Origin: Clostridia bacterium
GTDB taxonomy: Bacteria > Bacillota > Clostridia > Christensenellales > Aristaeellaceae
Assembly (NCBI GenBank): GCA_017524615.1
Contig: JAFXVJ010000037.1
Location: 1 to 64,000 of the forward strand
Reading direction: 5' to 3'
DNA: 64,000 nt
Shown: in pieces, positions 34,591 to 43,029 of the stretch
Layout of the letters: each line of letters opens with the position of its first letter
Numbering within the stretch: position 1 is the first letter of the stretch
Position numbers and translations under genes: made by a program
The notes under the pieces: generated by a model
Seen by the model: the letters and a program-made list of their open reading frames with translations, nothing else
Databases searched by the model: none
Told to the model about the DNA's origin: nothing

Positions 34591-35398
34591 CGTCTTCTGT
34601 CCCCTTTCCGCGGTTCGCTTCATATTTCGCTTTATCGAAAACCAAGATTTGATCCATGGGCAGCCGCGCTTCCGCGGTCATGACGCCGCGTCCTTTCCCA
34701 GTATCCACCGGCGGCGCGGCGGAAAGGCATTCGTCCGAAAGGTACTCAAGGAATTCATCCAATTGGCGGCGGCTGAACAGCTTATGCTGATGGGAGCACA
34801 GCACGCTGCCGAAAGGCAGCTTCAGCACTTTTCGCATATTGCGCCGGTAATCCTGTACGCAGAGCGCTTCCGGGAAAAAAAGCCAGGTGCAGGGGTTCCA
34901 GTCGTCTCCCGTTAACAGCAGTTCCCTTTCCGGTACATAAACCACCGCCGATCCCGGCGTATGGCCGGGGCAGGAAATGATCCGGGCGGTCAGCCCGCCC
35001 AGATCCTCGTCCCCCGGCGCGATGGCCCGGGGCCGCGGCATGTCCGCACTCAGGAACGCCTGTTCATCCACCGGCACCCCTTTTTCCCTGGCGGATTGCA
35101 GCACCATCTTCCGCTGCTCCTGCGCCGTATAGGTCCAGTAAACGTTGTTGTCCTCCGGAAGCAGATACACTTCGTCGAACCAGCGCGCGCCCAAGGCATG
35201 ATCGTGGTGGCCGTGAGTCAAAAGCACCGTGAGCGGCAGGTCCGTCAGGGTGCGGACGAAGGCATATACGTCCTCCGTTCCGTAGCCCGTATCCACCAGC
35301 AGCGCTCTGTCCGCGCCCGTGAGCAGCGTCATGCACACGCCCATGGCATCCTGAATGTGGGTCACTCCCGGGGAAAACTCATGAAATGTAAAAGCCAT
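34583..35398 (-). CDS. Metallo-beta-lactamase-fold hydrolase
   Basis: A 271-residue MBL-fold protein. The zinc motif THGHHDHALGA, the third ligand in SCPGHTPGSAVV, the aspartate in LLTGDDW and the last histidine in SHQHKLF are all present, so both metal sites look complete. The substrate is unknown. It lies inside a hemicellulose operon between a transglutaminase and GH39; lactone hydrolysis (for example of aldonic or glucuronic lactones) would suit the setting but is speculation. The start at 35398 follows AGAAAGGAAAAAC; the upstream open frame lacks family sequence. Confidence 0.8.
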   Translation of the reverse strand: MAFTFHEFSPGVTHIQDAMGVCMTLLTGADRALLVDTGYGTEDVYAFVRTLTDLPLTVLLTHGHHDHALGARWFDEVYLLPEDNNVYWTYTAQEQRKMVLQSAREKGVPVDEQAFLSADMPRPRAIAPGDEDLGGLTARIISCPGHTPGSAVVYVPERELLLTGDDWNPCTWLFFPEALCVQDYRRNMRKVLKLPFGSVLCSHQHKLFSRRQLDEFLEYLSDECLSAAPPVDTGKGRGVMTAEARLPMDQILVFDKAKYEANRGKGTEDDG

Positions 35399-35477
35399 GT
35401 TTTTCCTTTCTCCCGCTTCTGAAGCTTCTTTCCGTGAAGCATCCGGAATTCCAACGTCCTGAAACGGTATCCAGCGC

Positions 35478-37193
35478 TTATTCAAACTCAAAATAGATAC
35501 AATAGAGCTCGGGCATTTCCGAATAGGATTTGAAATGCCTCAGATCGGGCATGATGGAATAGATGCCGCTGGCACACTGCTCCAGCACGCTGTATTCCCG
35601 ATCCCCGTCTGCCCGAATCAGCATTTTTCTTTTTCCGGCGGCGTAGGCGGTGCGGATGGCTTCCTCGAGCCTTTCTTTGGCATGGGGCGTGCCGGATGAA
35701 ATATAAATGCCATCCCGGCAGGTATAGCTGTCGCGGATCTCCGTGCAGACGGGCACGGTGAACCCTTCCGGAAGACTGTATGCGTGACTATCCAGACGCA
35801 GCATCAGCCTGTCCGGAATATTCAGATGCGGCAGGCAATCATCCTGTCCTTCCAGGAATACATTCGCGTTGCCAAGCGGATCATCCCAGGTGGCGTCACA
35901 CTGGTACCACGCTCCGTTGATCCGGACGATGTTCCAGGAATGGTTATCGCTCATGACATACAGGCAAGGGATCCCCGCGCAGCGCAGCAGCAGGTTCAGC
36001 CCTTTCGAATAGCCATCGCACTGGGAATAGCCATACACGATGGATGAATACGCCGTTGTTGTGTTCGGCTCATCGATCAAATACTCACAGTGCTCTGCCA
36101 GATAGCGATAGCAGGCCAATTCTGTCTCATAATCATCGGCGTTTTGGGGCATGGCCTGATTTATCGCCTGCATCGCCTGACGGATTCTTTCGCTGCGGCG
36201 CAGGTATTCCTCCCTGGTGATGTACGGGTTCGACGGAGTAAACGTATAGGTGTATTCCCCGGCGCCGTTTTGCTGATACGAAGTTTGATATGATTCGAAT
36301 TGGAACAGTTCCGGACAGTCATACCAAAGCGAGAAGAAAACGCGCTGTGTTTCTTCGTCCGTGTACGCATGACTGACTTGCAGCGTCACCGGCGCGTAAT
36401 CCATGGCGGATTGATAGATGGCGCGGAACATCTCTTTTTCTCTGGCGGTCAACTGCTGATAATAATACCGCATACTCACGTCATACCAGGAATCCTCAAA
36501 ATTGGCGGAAGGCATTTTGGGCCGGATCCCCTGTCCAGCGGGTATTTCGGTTGGCGCCGGCGTCGCGGTGGGCCGCGGTGTGCTTGTGGGACGATGTGTC
36601 GCGGTGGGGCGCGGCGTAGGCGTCGCGGTAGGCCGCGGTGTGGGCGTCGCGGTAGGCCGCGGTGTGCCCGTGGGACGATGCGTTGCAGTGGAGTGCGGCG
36701 TGGGTGTTGCGGTAGGCTGCGGTGTGCTTGTGGGACGATGCGTTGCGGTAGGACGCGTTGTGGGCGTCGCGGTGGGAAGCGGAGAGGGTGCAGTTGTCTC
36801 TGCCAAGCCTGGCGTGGTCGTAGGCACGCTGACGGGCGTCGCTGTGTCTTTGACCCCGACAGGCGGTGATGCCGGAGACGATCCGCCGCCGGCAAGCAGC
36901 AGGATCAGCCCCACGCCCAGCAGCACGGCCACGGCGCAAATCAGGCCAATGATCCAGCCCCGGCCTGATCTTTTTTGGGGGCCAGCCCCGGATGGAAGCT
37001 GATAAAAGCTGTCAAAGGAATTGGTTTCACCCTGTACGGCCGGATCGGAATAGCCGATGCCCGACGGATCTGTCTTTGAACCGTTCACCGGGGAGGGGCT
37101 TTCATTCCAGGAGTATTCTTCCGAAAAGCCGGAAGAGCCCGCCGATGATGCCGGCGATTGAAAGGACCAATCCGTTCCTTGATCCTTATTCAT
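35478..37193 (-). CDS. Membrane-anchored transglutaminase-like protein with Thr/Pro-rich repeats
   Basis: A 571-residue protein. Residues 1-78 are cytoplasmic and Ser-rich, 79-101 form one membrane segment, about 140-215 are a Thr/Pro repeat stalk, and 230-571 an extracellular domain. Within it the transglutaminase triad is visible: Cys in [11 protein letters not shown] (residue 392), His in DNHSWNIV (418) and Asp in [10 protein letters not shown] (433). Such domains act as cysteine proteases or crosslinkers. The Thr/Pro stalk probably spans the cell wall. It overlaps the GH2 gene by eight bases, so it belongs to the glycosidase operon although its role there is unclear. Confidence 0.82.
   Translation of the reverse strand: MNKDQGTDWSFQSPASSAGSSGFSEEYSWNESPSPVNGSKTDPSGIGYSDPAVQGETNSFDSFYQLPSGAGPQKRSGRGWIIGLICAVAVLLGVGLILLLAGGGSSPASPPVGVKDTATPVSVPTTTPGLAETTAPSPLPTATPTTRPTATHRPTSTPQPTATPTPHSTATHRPTGTPRPTATPTPRPTATPTPRPTATHRPTSTPRPTATPAPTEIPAGQGIRPKMPSANFEDSWYDVSMRYYYQQLTAREKEMFRAIYQSAMDYAPVTLQVSHAYTDEETQRVFFSLWYDCPELFQFESYQTSYQQNGAGEYTYTFTPSNPYITREEYLRRSERIRQAMQAINQAMPQNADDYETELACYRYLAEHCEYLIDEPNTTTAYSSIVYGYSQCDGYSKGLNLLLRCAGIPCLYVMSDNHSWNIVRINGAWYQCDATWDDPLGNANVFLEGQDDCLPHLNIPDRLMLRLDSHAYSLPEGFTVPVCTEIRDSYTCRDGIYISSGTPHAKERLEEAIRTAYAAGKRKMLIRADGDREYSVLEQCASGIYSIMPDLRHFKSYSEMPELYCIYFEFE
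36549..36776 (-). repeat. Thr/Pro-rich direct repeats inside the transglutaminase gene
   Basis: Degenerate 60-bp units coding PTATPTPxxTATHRPTxTPx, present as two full copies and one copy with an internal ten-residue duplication, then a partial copy. This is a wall-spanning stalk and a site prone to length change by recombination. Confidence 0.85.
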
Positions 37194-40100
37194 GCCCTGT
37201 CTCCTTTTTCCCGAATGTGAAGCCATAGAAATCGAAACGGCTGCCAGGCAGGAAGATGAAGGATACCGTGCACCTCCCTTGCGGAACCGCTACCTGAAAG
37301 CGCTGTTCCTGCCGGCCGGCGCCGCCCCGGAAGGGACACATGGACAGACGCTCTTCTCCTTCTTCGTTGGTTATCTGAACATTCACGGCATTGGTGTCCA
37401 GTTCTGTTGCGCCATCCAGGCAAAGCACCGCTTCACCTGCGCGTTCAAAGAACATATGGGTGAATTGCAGCGTCACATTGTTTCCGATCCCGCAGACCGC
37501 GTCTTCATCCGTGCTGTAACTGTCGCCATAAATCTGATCGGCGTCCAGGGCGCGGTTATAACGCTCCGCCCTGGATTGCCGCGTGAAGGAAAAGCCCTTC
37601 AGGTGAATCTTCCGGTCCAGGGAAAAGGCGATCGTATGCACGCCGCGGAGAATGACGGGCAGCTTGTAGGTCTCCGGCTGATAGGTGTTCCAGATGCTGG
37701 GCTTCTGATAGGCCAGCACGGCGATCAGCTTCCCGCCCTGGCCGGGCATGCCGTCCCACATGGAAAGATCGTACCGGCCGCCGTCCAGGGCAAAAATGGG
37801 CAGCGTGATTTCATCGGATCCAACGGGGCCGAAGTCTACGTGAGAGAATCCCGCCGCGCTGTAATTCTCCCGGGCGAAGGACAGGCCTTGCTCATTCCCG
37901 GCGGCGATTTCCCCTTCGTGCATGTCATAAAGGGAGCCGGCAATAAAGCCATAAGGATCAAGTCCCATAGGGCCGAAACCCTGCGCCGTGATATCCAGAA
38001 GAGAAAGCACCCGGGTATGGCTGTACCCGTTCCTGGCGGCGGCGCGCAAATACACCCGCCCGTCCCCCAAACCGGTGAGACGCGCCAGATTGCCCTCTTG
38101 CTCAACCCGCACGCAGGGCATATCCACGCCCTGCGCATTGGTGATCCGCAGACGGATCTCCTGGGGAGCCGCCTCCTTGGGAAGAGGCGTGATTTCAAAC
38201 AGCGCCTGGGGCTTTTCGGGCGTCAGCACCGTGCCGCTCAAGGGACGGATGCAAATCCGGCGGATGAGCGCCGCGTCTTCCCGCGCCGGAGCCATGGCGA
38301 TCGCCGGCAGTTTTCTTTCTTCTCCTTCTGTGCTGGCCTCCACCCGGAAAGAGACAGAGGCAGAATGCAGTCCGTTCCCTGACACCTTTACGTCGATCGT
38401 ACCTGGTTCGTCTTCCGCCCCGACAATCAGCAGCAGCTTCCCGGAAAACAGCCTACGGCTGTCGGTTTGGTAGCCTTCCCGATCGGTGCTGTCGCCGTTG
38501 TCCATGCCCAGCAGCCGGCCCTTCCCCGTGACCTTTACATGCACCCGATTCACGGCGTTTTCAACGATCCTACCCCGGCGATCCAGCACAGACACCGTCA
38601 CAAACCCCAGGTCCGCCCGGCCGGCGCGCAGCACGGCACGATCCGCTTTCAGGGAGATGCGCTCCCCCTCCTCAAAGGATTCCCGGACGGTTTTGCACAG
38701 CAGCTTCCCCTGACCGTCATAAGCCCGAGCCTCCAGGATGCCCCGCGCAAAAGGAACGCGCCAGACGGGCAGGCTCTTTTCTATGTCGTTTAGATCCACG
38801 GGTTTGACGCCCAGGGATTTTCCGTTCAGGAACAGTTCCGCCGCCGCGCCGTTGGTCATTACCGGCACGTCGATGAGCTGTCCTTCATTCCAATCCCAAT
38901 AGATGCCGATATGGATCATGGGCGCGTCCGTCCACATGGCCTGATAGAAATAGTAGGCGTCTTTGGGAAAACAAGCGGTGTCCGTCTGGCCAAAGTAGCA
39001 ATTTCGGGTATGGTAAGGCGTTGGCTCGCCGATATAATCAATGCCGGACCAAATGAACTGGCCCAGGGTATAGGGATTCAGCCGGTCTTCCACCAGCATT
39101 TTTCGCAGATCCTGGGCGCCCCAGCTGGTGTTGCTGTTGAGCAGAGCGGAGCACTGCAGATCCTCATCGGACAGGATATCCTCGCTGATGGGGAAATGAT
39201 AAATCCCGCGGCTGGCCAGCAGAGAGGCCGTTTCGCTGCCGAAAATCACCCAGTCGGGATGTGCGCGGTGATGCGCGTCATAATACTTTTCCGCGTAGTT
39301 ATATCCCGGCAGCTTCACGATATCGGCGCACTTTTGCGCGCCCTCCCAGGGCATATAATTGCTGCCAAAGGTGACGGCGGCATGGCGGCTGTCATGCTTG
39401 CGCACCTCCTCCATCAGCGCCCTTGTCCACATTTGCCCCCGCTCGGAGGCATTCATATCCTGGATTTCATTGCCGATGCTCCACAGGATCACGCAGGGAT
39501 GGCACCGATCCCGCCGCACCCATTCCGCTACCGTCCGCTGATAGGTATCCGGGAAAAAACGGGCGTTGTCATAGGGCGTTTTGGCCATTTCCCACATGTC
39601 GTAGGCTTCATCCATGACCAAAAGGCCCATGCGGTCGCACAAATCCAGCAGGGAACGGGCAGGGGGATTGTGCGCGGTCCGGATGGCGTTGACGCCCATC
39701 TCCTTCATGATCCGAAGCTGCCTTTCCGCCGCTGCTTCATAAAACGCGGCGCCAAGCGCGCCCAAATCATGATGCAGGCATACGCCGTGGATCTTCAAGG
39801 GCTCCCCGTTCAGGAAAAATCCGTGCTGCGGATCAAACCGCGTTTCCCGAAACCCCACGGAAATTTCATTCGTTTGCTCTCCCAGGGTGAGCACCAGCCG
39901 GTACAGCGCCGGAGAATCCGAAACATCCCACGGCACTATCCCATGCACGCGCAGGGTGATCTGCGCTCCCGAGGCGTTTTTTTCCATATCGCCCTGCGCC
40001 AGGATCACGCCTGCGGGATCCATCAGACACGCATGCGGCAGTTCACCCTCCTCCGATAATTCGGTGCTTGCATCCAATACCCAGCCGTCCGCTTCCCGGA

Positions 40101-40569
40101 TGGTGTTCACCTGAAAGCCGTCCGGCAGCATGTGATGCCTGGGCAAAAACATCAGCCGCACGTCCCGATAAATGCCCGCGCCGGAATACCAGCGGGAATT
40201 GGGGCTTTGATGGCGGATATGAACGGCAATTTCGTTGGTTCCGGCCAGCAGATGATCCTGCAGATAGATCCAAAAAGCGGTGTACCCGTAACGGTGCGTG
40301 AAAACGATCCGGCCATTGACCAGAATGTCCGCGTCCATGTAGATCCCGTCAAAGCTGAGGATCAGCGCCTGATTTTTCATCGTATCCGGGTCATAGCGCA
40401 GATCCTTCCGGTACCAGCCGTCCCCAGAGGCGTACAAGTGATCCGTATCTTTGATCAGCCAATCGTGGGGCAGCGTAACGGGCCGCATCGCGGCGGCTTT
40501 CATATCCTCATATACGCTTCCCAGCGGCAGACAGGCAAACTGCCAGTTATCATTCCACAATCGAATCAT
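37186..40569 (-). CDS. GH2 family glycoside hydrolase (beta-galactosidase-like)
   Basis: A 1127-residue enzyme. The GH2 sugar-binding domain comes first ([27 protein letters not shown]), then an Ig-like domain, then the TIM barrel with [28 protein letters not shown], the acid/base in [12 protein letters not shown] (near residue 400) and the nucleophile in VIFGSETAS (near 470). Additional Ig-like domains and a C-terminal carbohydrate-binding-like beta-sandwich follow. No signal peptide. Substrate could be galactosides, arabinosides or xylan side chains. Start: MIRLW at 40569, eight bases after GGGAGA; first gene after a consensus promoter. Confidence 0.88.
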   Translation of the reverse strand: MIRLWNDNWQFACLPLGSVYEDMKAAAMRPVTLPHDWLIKDTDHLYASGDGWYRKDLRYDPDTMKNQALILSFDGIYMDADILVNGRIVFTHRYGYTAFWIYLQDHLLAGTNEIAVHIRHQSPNSRWYSGAGIYRDVRLMFLPRHHMLPDGFQVNTIREADGWVLDASTELSEEGELPHACLMDPAGVILAQGDMEKNASGAQITLRVHGIVPWDVSDSPALYRLVLTLGEQTNEISVGFRETRFDPQHGFFLNGEPLKIHGVCLHHDLGALGAAFYEAAAERQLRIMKEMGVNAIRTAHNPPARSLLDLCDRMGLLVMDEAYDMWEMAKTPYDNARFFPDTYQRTVAEWVRRDRCHPCVILWSIGNEIQDMNASERGQMWTRALMEEVRKHDSRHAAVTFGSNYMPWEGAQKCADIVKLPGYNYAEKYYDAHHRAHPDWVIFGSETASLLASRGIYHFPISEDILSDEDLQCSALLNSNTSWGAQDLRKMLVEDRLNPYTLGQFIWSGIDYIGEPTPYHTRNCYFGQTDTACFPKDAYYFYQAMWTDAPMIHIGIYWDWNEGQLIDVPVMTNGAAAELFLNGKSLGVKPVDLNDIEKSLPVWRVPFARGILEARAYDGQGKLLCKTVRESFEEGERISLKADRAVLRAGRADLGFVTVSVLDRRGRIVENAVNRVHVKVTGKGRLLGMDNGDSTDREGYQTDSRRLFSGKLLLIVGAEDEPGTIDVKVSGNGLHSASVSFRVEASTEGEERKLPAIAMAPAREDAALIRRICIRPLSGTVLTPEKPQALFEITPLPKEAAPQEIRLRITNAQGVDMPCVRVEQEGNLARLTGLGDGRVYLRAAARNGYSHTRVLSLLDITAQGFGPMGLDPYGFIAGSLYDMHEGEIAAGNEQGLSFARENYSAAGFSHVDFGPVGSDEITLPIFALDGGRYDLSMWDGMPGQGGKLIAVLAYQKPSIWNTYQPETYKLPVILRGVHTIAFSLDRKIHLKGFSFTRQSRAERYNRALDADQIYGDSYSTDEDAVCGIGNNVTLQFTHMFFERAGEAVLCLDGATELDTNAVNVQITNEEGEERLSMCPFRGGAGRQEQRFQVAVPQGRCTVSFIFLPGSRFDFYGFTFGKKETGHE

Positions 40570-40599
40570 ACGCATTCTCTCCCGCTTCTGTGAATTCAT

Positions 40600-40612
40600 A
40601 TTTGCGGCAAAT
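40600..40612 (-). promoter_or_regulatory. Palindromic operator candidate for the GH2 operon
   Basis: A perfect 13-bp palindrome, ATTTGC-G-GCAAAT, centred about 15 bases downstream of the predicted start of transcription. This is the usual place for a LacI- or AraC-type repressor site. No regulator gene is in the window. Confidence 0.45.
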
Positions 40613-40626
40613 TTCCATACCAAATT

Positions 40627-40655
40627 ATTATACCCTGCTCTGTGATCAATGTCAA
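40627..40655 (-). promoter_or_regulatory. Consensus promoter of the five-gene glycosidase operon
   Basis: On the minus strand: exact TTGACA (40655-40650), 17-nt spacer, exact TATAAT (40632-40627), about 58 bases before the GH2 start. Confidence 0.88.
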
Positions 40656-40827
40656 ACCAGGGAAGCCTTGTTTGCCACGCTTTTTCCCGCATTTTGAGCA
40701 CAATTTTATGGCATGGGAAGGTAAGCTCGGCGCAGCCTTCCGCCTGGGGCCTCTCATGCCCTGCCGCTCCGCGCACCATGTACGGGACAGCACCCCGAAA
40801 AAATCTTTGTTTTTTTGTGAAATGTGC

Positions 40828-40856
40828 TTGCGTTTATCGAAAAAAGAGACTATAAT
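40828..40856 (+). promoter_or_regulatory. Promoter of the structured RNA / zinc-ribbon transcript
   Basis: TTGCGT (40828-40833), 17-nt spacer, exact TATAAT (40851-40856). Predicted start near 40863, which matches the 5' arm of the closing helix of the RNA. Confidence 0.8.
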
Positions 40857-40861
40857 GACGG

Positions 40862-41078
40862 CGGTTGGCAAAAATCGGGTCTGTGGTTGCAAGCCGATGC
40901 CAGTCGCAGGCAAAGCGGTCCACGTAAGCAGGGCAAAGCCCCTGTGAGCATGGTGCGGTCTAGATGTAAGCCCGGCCGCGCAAAAAGCGCGAGAGGATGG
41001 CGTGAGGGCGCAAAGGCGCAGAGCAAAATCCCGGACGGCGAGTGTGGGGTCAAAGACCAGGTCAGCCGATCAGCACCA
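40862..41078 (+). ncRNA. Structured noncoding RNA, possibly raiA-motif class
   Basis: About 210 nt starting at a strong promoter and carrying no credible ORF. A closing helix pairs 40862-40869 with 41061-41068 (eight bp, two G-U). Inside are ATCGG/CCGAT (40874-40878 with 40894-40898), CAGGG/CCCTG (40929-40933 with 40940-40944), CGCGC/GCGCG with an A5 loop (40977-40981 with 40987-40991), GCGC/GCGC (41008-41011 with 41016-41019) and GGTC/GACC with AAA loop (41048-41051 with 41055-41058). TGGTGC (40951-40956) can also pair with GCACCA (41073-41078) as a pseudoknot. Size, dense structure and clostridial setting suggest the raiA motif, but I recognise it by look only; it could be another class. 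Confidence 0.65.
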
Positions 41079-41115
41079 ACCATATATCCTAATTAATCAG
41101 GGGGAAACAAAGACA

Positions 41116-41397
41116 ATGTATCAGGACAAGACGCTGGTGTGCCGTGACTGTGGCAAGGAATTTGTGTTCACTGCCGGCGAACAGGAATTCTACGCCGAAA
41201 AGGGCTTCCAGAATGAGCCCACCCGCTGCCGCGAATGCCGTCAGGCCCATAAGGCCGCCCGCAACAATGGGGCCCCGCGGGAAATGCATGATGCGATTTG
41301 CGCCAACTGCGGCGCCGCGACCCAGGTGCCCTTCCTGCCGCGGGAAGATCGGCCCGTGTATTGCAGCGAATGCTTCGCCGCCATGCAGCGTCGGTAA
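41116..41397 (+). CDS. Small zinc-ribbon protein (probable zinc-ribbon domain family)
   Basis: A 93-residue protein with three CxxC pairs in the order CRDC, CREC and CANC, plus a last YCSEC. The N-terminus MYQDKTLVCRDCGKEFVFTAGEQEFYAEKGFQNEPTRC is the hallmark of a widespread clostridial zinc-ribbon family of unknown function, with zinc or nucleic-acid binding expected. The start at 41116 follows AGGGGGAAACAAAGACA; the frame is open further up through the structured RNA but that is not coding. It shares a transcript with that RNA and ends at its own terminator. Confidence 0.85.
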   Translation: MYQDKTLVCRDCGKEFVFTAGEQEFYAEKGFQNEPTRCRECRQAHKAARNNGAPREMHDAICANCGAATQVPFLPREDRPVYCSECFAAMQRR

Positions 41398-41411
41398 TTG
41401 CGTCACAAAAG

Positions 41412-41440
41412 CGGCTCCGTTTCATCACGGGGCCGTTTTT
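41412..41440 (+). terminator. Terminator after the zinc-ribbon gene
   Basis: An eight-bp stem CGGCTCCG/CGGGGCCG (41412-41419 and 41428-41435, one T-G pair) followed by TTTTT. Confidence 0.8.
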
Positions 41441-41486
41441 ACTTGCCTTCATTGCAAATGAATCACGATCGAAAGGGGATTTGCAG

Positions 41487-42206
41487 ATGGATACCCTGCA
41501 TTTGCCTGCGCCCAAGCCCTGCATGATCGCTCACAGGGGATGCAGCGGCCTGGAAATGGAAAACACGTGTTCCGCCTTCGTGGCGGCCGGAAACCGGTCT
41601 TATTTCGGAATAGAGACCGATGTCCATATTACTTCAGACCGCCGCTTCATCATCATTCATGACGACACCACCGGCCGGGTGGCGGAAAAGGATCTGCCGG
41701 TGGAAGGAAGCGATTTCGAAACGCTTCGCAGCCTGCCGCTACGGGACCGCGACGGGCTGCCGGGCCGCCGGGATCTGATGCTGCCTTCCCTGGCGGAATA
41801 TATCGGCATTTGCAGAAAATACGAAAAAAACAGCGTACTGGAGCTAAAAAACCATATGGAGCCAACAGACATTGACCGGATCATTCAGCTGATCCGGTCA
41901 ATGGAGTGGCTTGAACACACGATTTTTATTTCTTTCGATCTGCCCAATGTGCAGTATGTCCGCCGCTGCCTGCCGGATCAGCAAGTGCAATTCCTGGTTG
42001 AAACAGACATCCCGGACCTGCTGACCATCCTGAAGGACAATGATCTGGATCTGGACATGGATGTGCGGCTGACCACGCCCGAATTGGTGCGCGGCGTGCA
42101 CGCCATCGGCCATAAAATCAATGTATGGACGGTCAACACCCTGGAGGAAGCGGAAAAGCTGACCGCCTGGGGCGTGGATTACATCACCAGCAATATCGTT
42201 GAATAG
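41487..42206 (+). CDS. Glycerophosphodiester phosphodiesterase
   Basis: A 239-residue GDPD-family enzyme. The catalytic motifs are MIAHRGCSGLEMENTCSAF, FGIETDVHITSDRRFIIIHDDTTGR (metal ligands Glu and Asp, catalytic His) and SVLELKNH, and it ends with INVWTVNTLEEAEKLTAWGVDYITSN. It cleaves glycerophosphodiesters to glycerol 3-phosphate and an alcohol. No signal peptide, so cytoplasmic. The start at 41487 follows GAAAGGGG; an upstream in-frame start lies in the preceding gene. The stop is TAG. Confidence 0.92.
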   Translation: MDTLHLPAPKPCMIAHRGCSGLEMENTCSAFVAAGNRSYFGIETDVHITSDRRFIIIHDDTTGRVAEKDLPVEGSDFETLRSLPLRDRDGLPGRRDLMLPSLAEYIGICRKYEKNSVLELKNHMEPTDIDRIIQLIRSMEWLEHTIFISFDLPNVQYVRRCLPDQQVQFLVETDIPDLLTILKDNDLDLDMDVRLTTPELVRGVHAIGHKINVWTVNTLEEAEKLTAWGVDYITSNIVE

Positions 42207-42271
42207 TCCTTCGCTTTTTACAGATCCCCAGGAGTCCATTGCCGGCGATCTGAGCGGTCCGGCGATCCATG

Positions 42272-43015
42272 TCAGCCTTCCCTTTTTTTCAATTCGCCGC
42301 CGATTTCAAAGTGCATTTTTCCGTCATGGAAGCCTGCCACCCGGAACAGGCCGGCCTCCCGCTTCACGTGAAGGCTCACCTCCTGATCGGGCAGCACTTC
42401 GGCGTCATAATTCACGCGGAAGGAGGAAAGCTGGTTTTCCCGCATCAGGTCCACGCCCAGCGCATCGCATGCCCAGTCGGCATAGCGGGTATTGTTGACG
42501 TGCATGTTCATGTCCAAATCAAAATAGGTGGGCATGCGGGCAACAACCGTTTCGTCTCCCCCAATATCCTCCACCGTGCCTGGTAAGCCCATGGGTGGAG
42601 TCAGATCGGAATTATCGGGGATGCAGGCGGCCACATCGCCGGGAGGCGCCATGCGCCTTGTATTTACGTCCAACAGCGCCCACAGCGTGGCTCCGCAGCC
42701 CAGCGGTTCTCCTTTTTGATCGCGGAAAACAAAGTAGCGCGGGAAAAACCACCGGCGGTTGGGCATGGGGAATGTTTCCACCGTCACGGTATCCAGCATG
42801 CGGGGATAGCGGTGCATATGCACCTCACAGCGGGTCAGAATCCAGACGATGCTGTTTTTCAGCAGTTCCTCCCGGCCGCAGCCGAGCAGCTGGGAATGGT
42901 TGCCCGCCGCCTCCTGCATGGCCACCAAAATGGCGCTGGGCCGCCATGTGTTCATAAAATCACAGTCATACGAACGGATGCGGATATCTTCCCGGTGTAT
43001 TTTTATCAGTGCCAT
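42272..43015 (-). CDS. Acyl-ACP thioesterase
   Basis: A 247-residue double-hotdog thioesterase that releases fatty acids from acyl carrier protein. The first hotdog has RIRSYDCDFMNTWRPSAILVAMQEAAGNHS; the second has YFDLDMNMHVNNTRYADWACDAL with the conserved Asn-x-His-x-Asn. The start at 43015 follows AAGGAGGATCGT. The gene is 14 bases downstream of mnmG and likely co-transcribed. Confidence 0.88.
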   Translation of the reverse strand: MALIKIHREDIRIRSYDCDFMNTWRPSAILVAMQEAAGNHSQLLGCGREELLKNSIVWILTRCEVHMHRYPRMLDTVTVETFPMPNRRWFFPRYFVFRDQKGEPLGCGATLWALLDVNTRRMAPPGDVAACIPDNSDLTPPMGLPGTVEDIGGDETVVARMPTYFDLDMNMHVNNTRYADWACDALGVDLMRENQLSSFRVNYDAEVLPDQEVSLHVKREAGLFRVAGFHDGKMHFEIGGELKKREG

Positions 43016-43029
43016 ACGATCCTCCTTGC

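Noticed and set aside
36549-36776. Regular repeats that might be a CRISPR array
   Set aside because: Units are degenerate, lack unique spacers, keep a coding frame (Thr/Pro stalk) and lie inside the transglutaminase gene; no cas genes are present.
41002-41115. Upstream extension of the zinc-ribbon reading frame
   Set aside because: It runs through the structured RNA, is basic and non-conserved, and the ribosome site sits just before the ATG at 41116.
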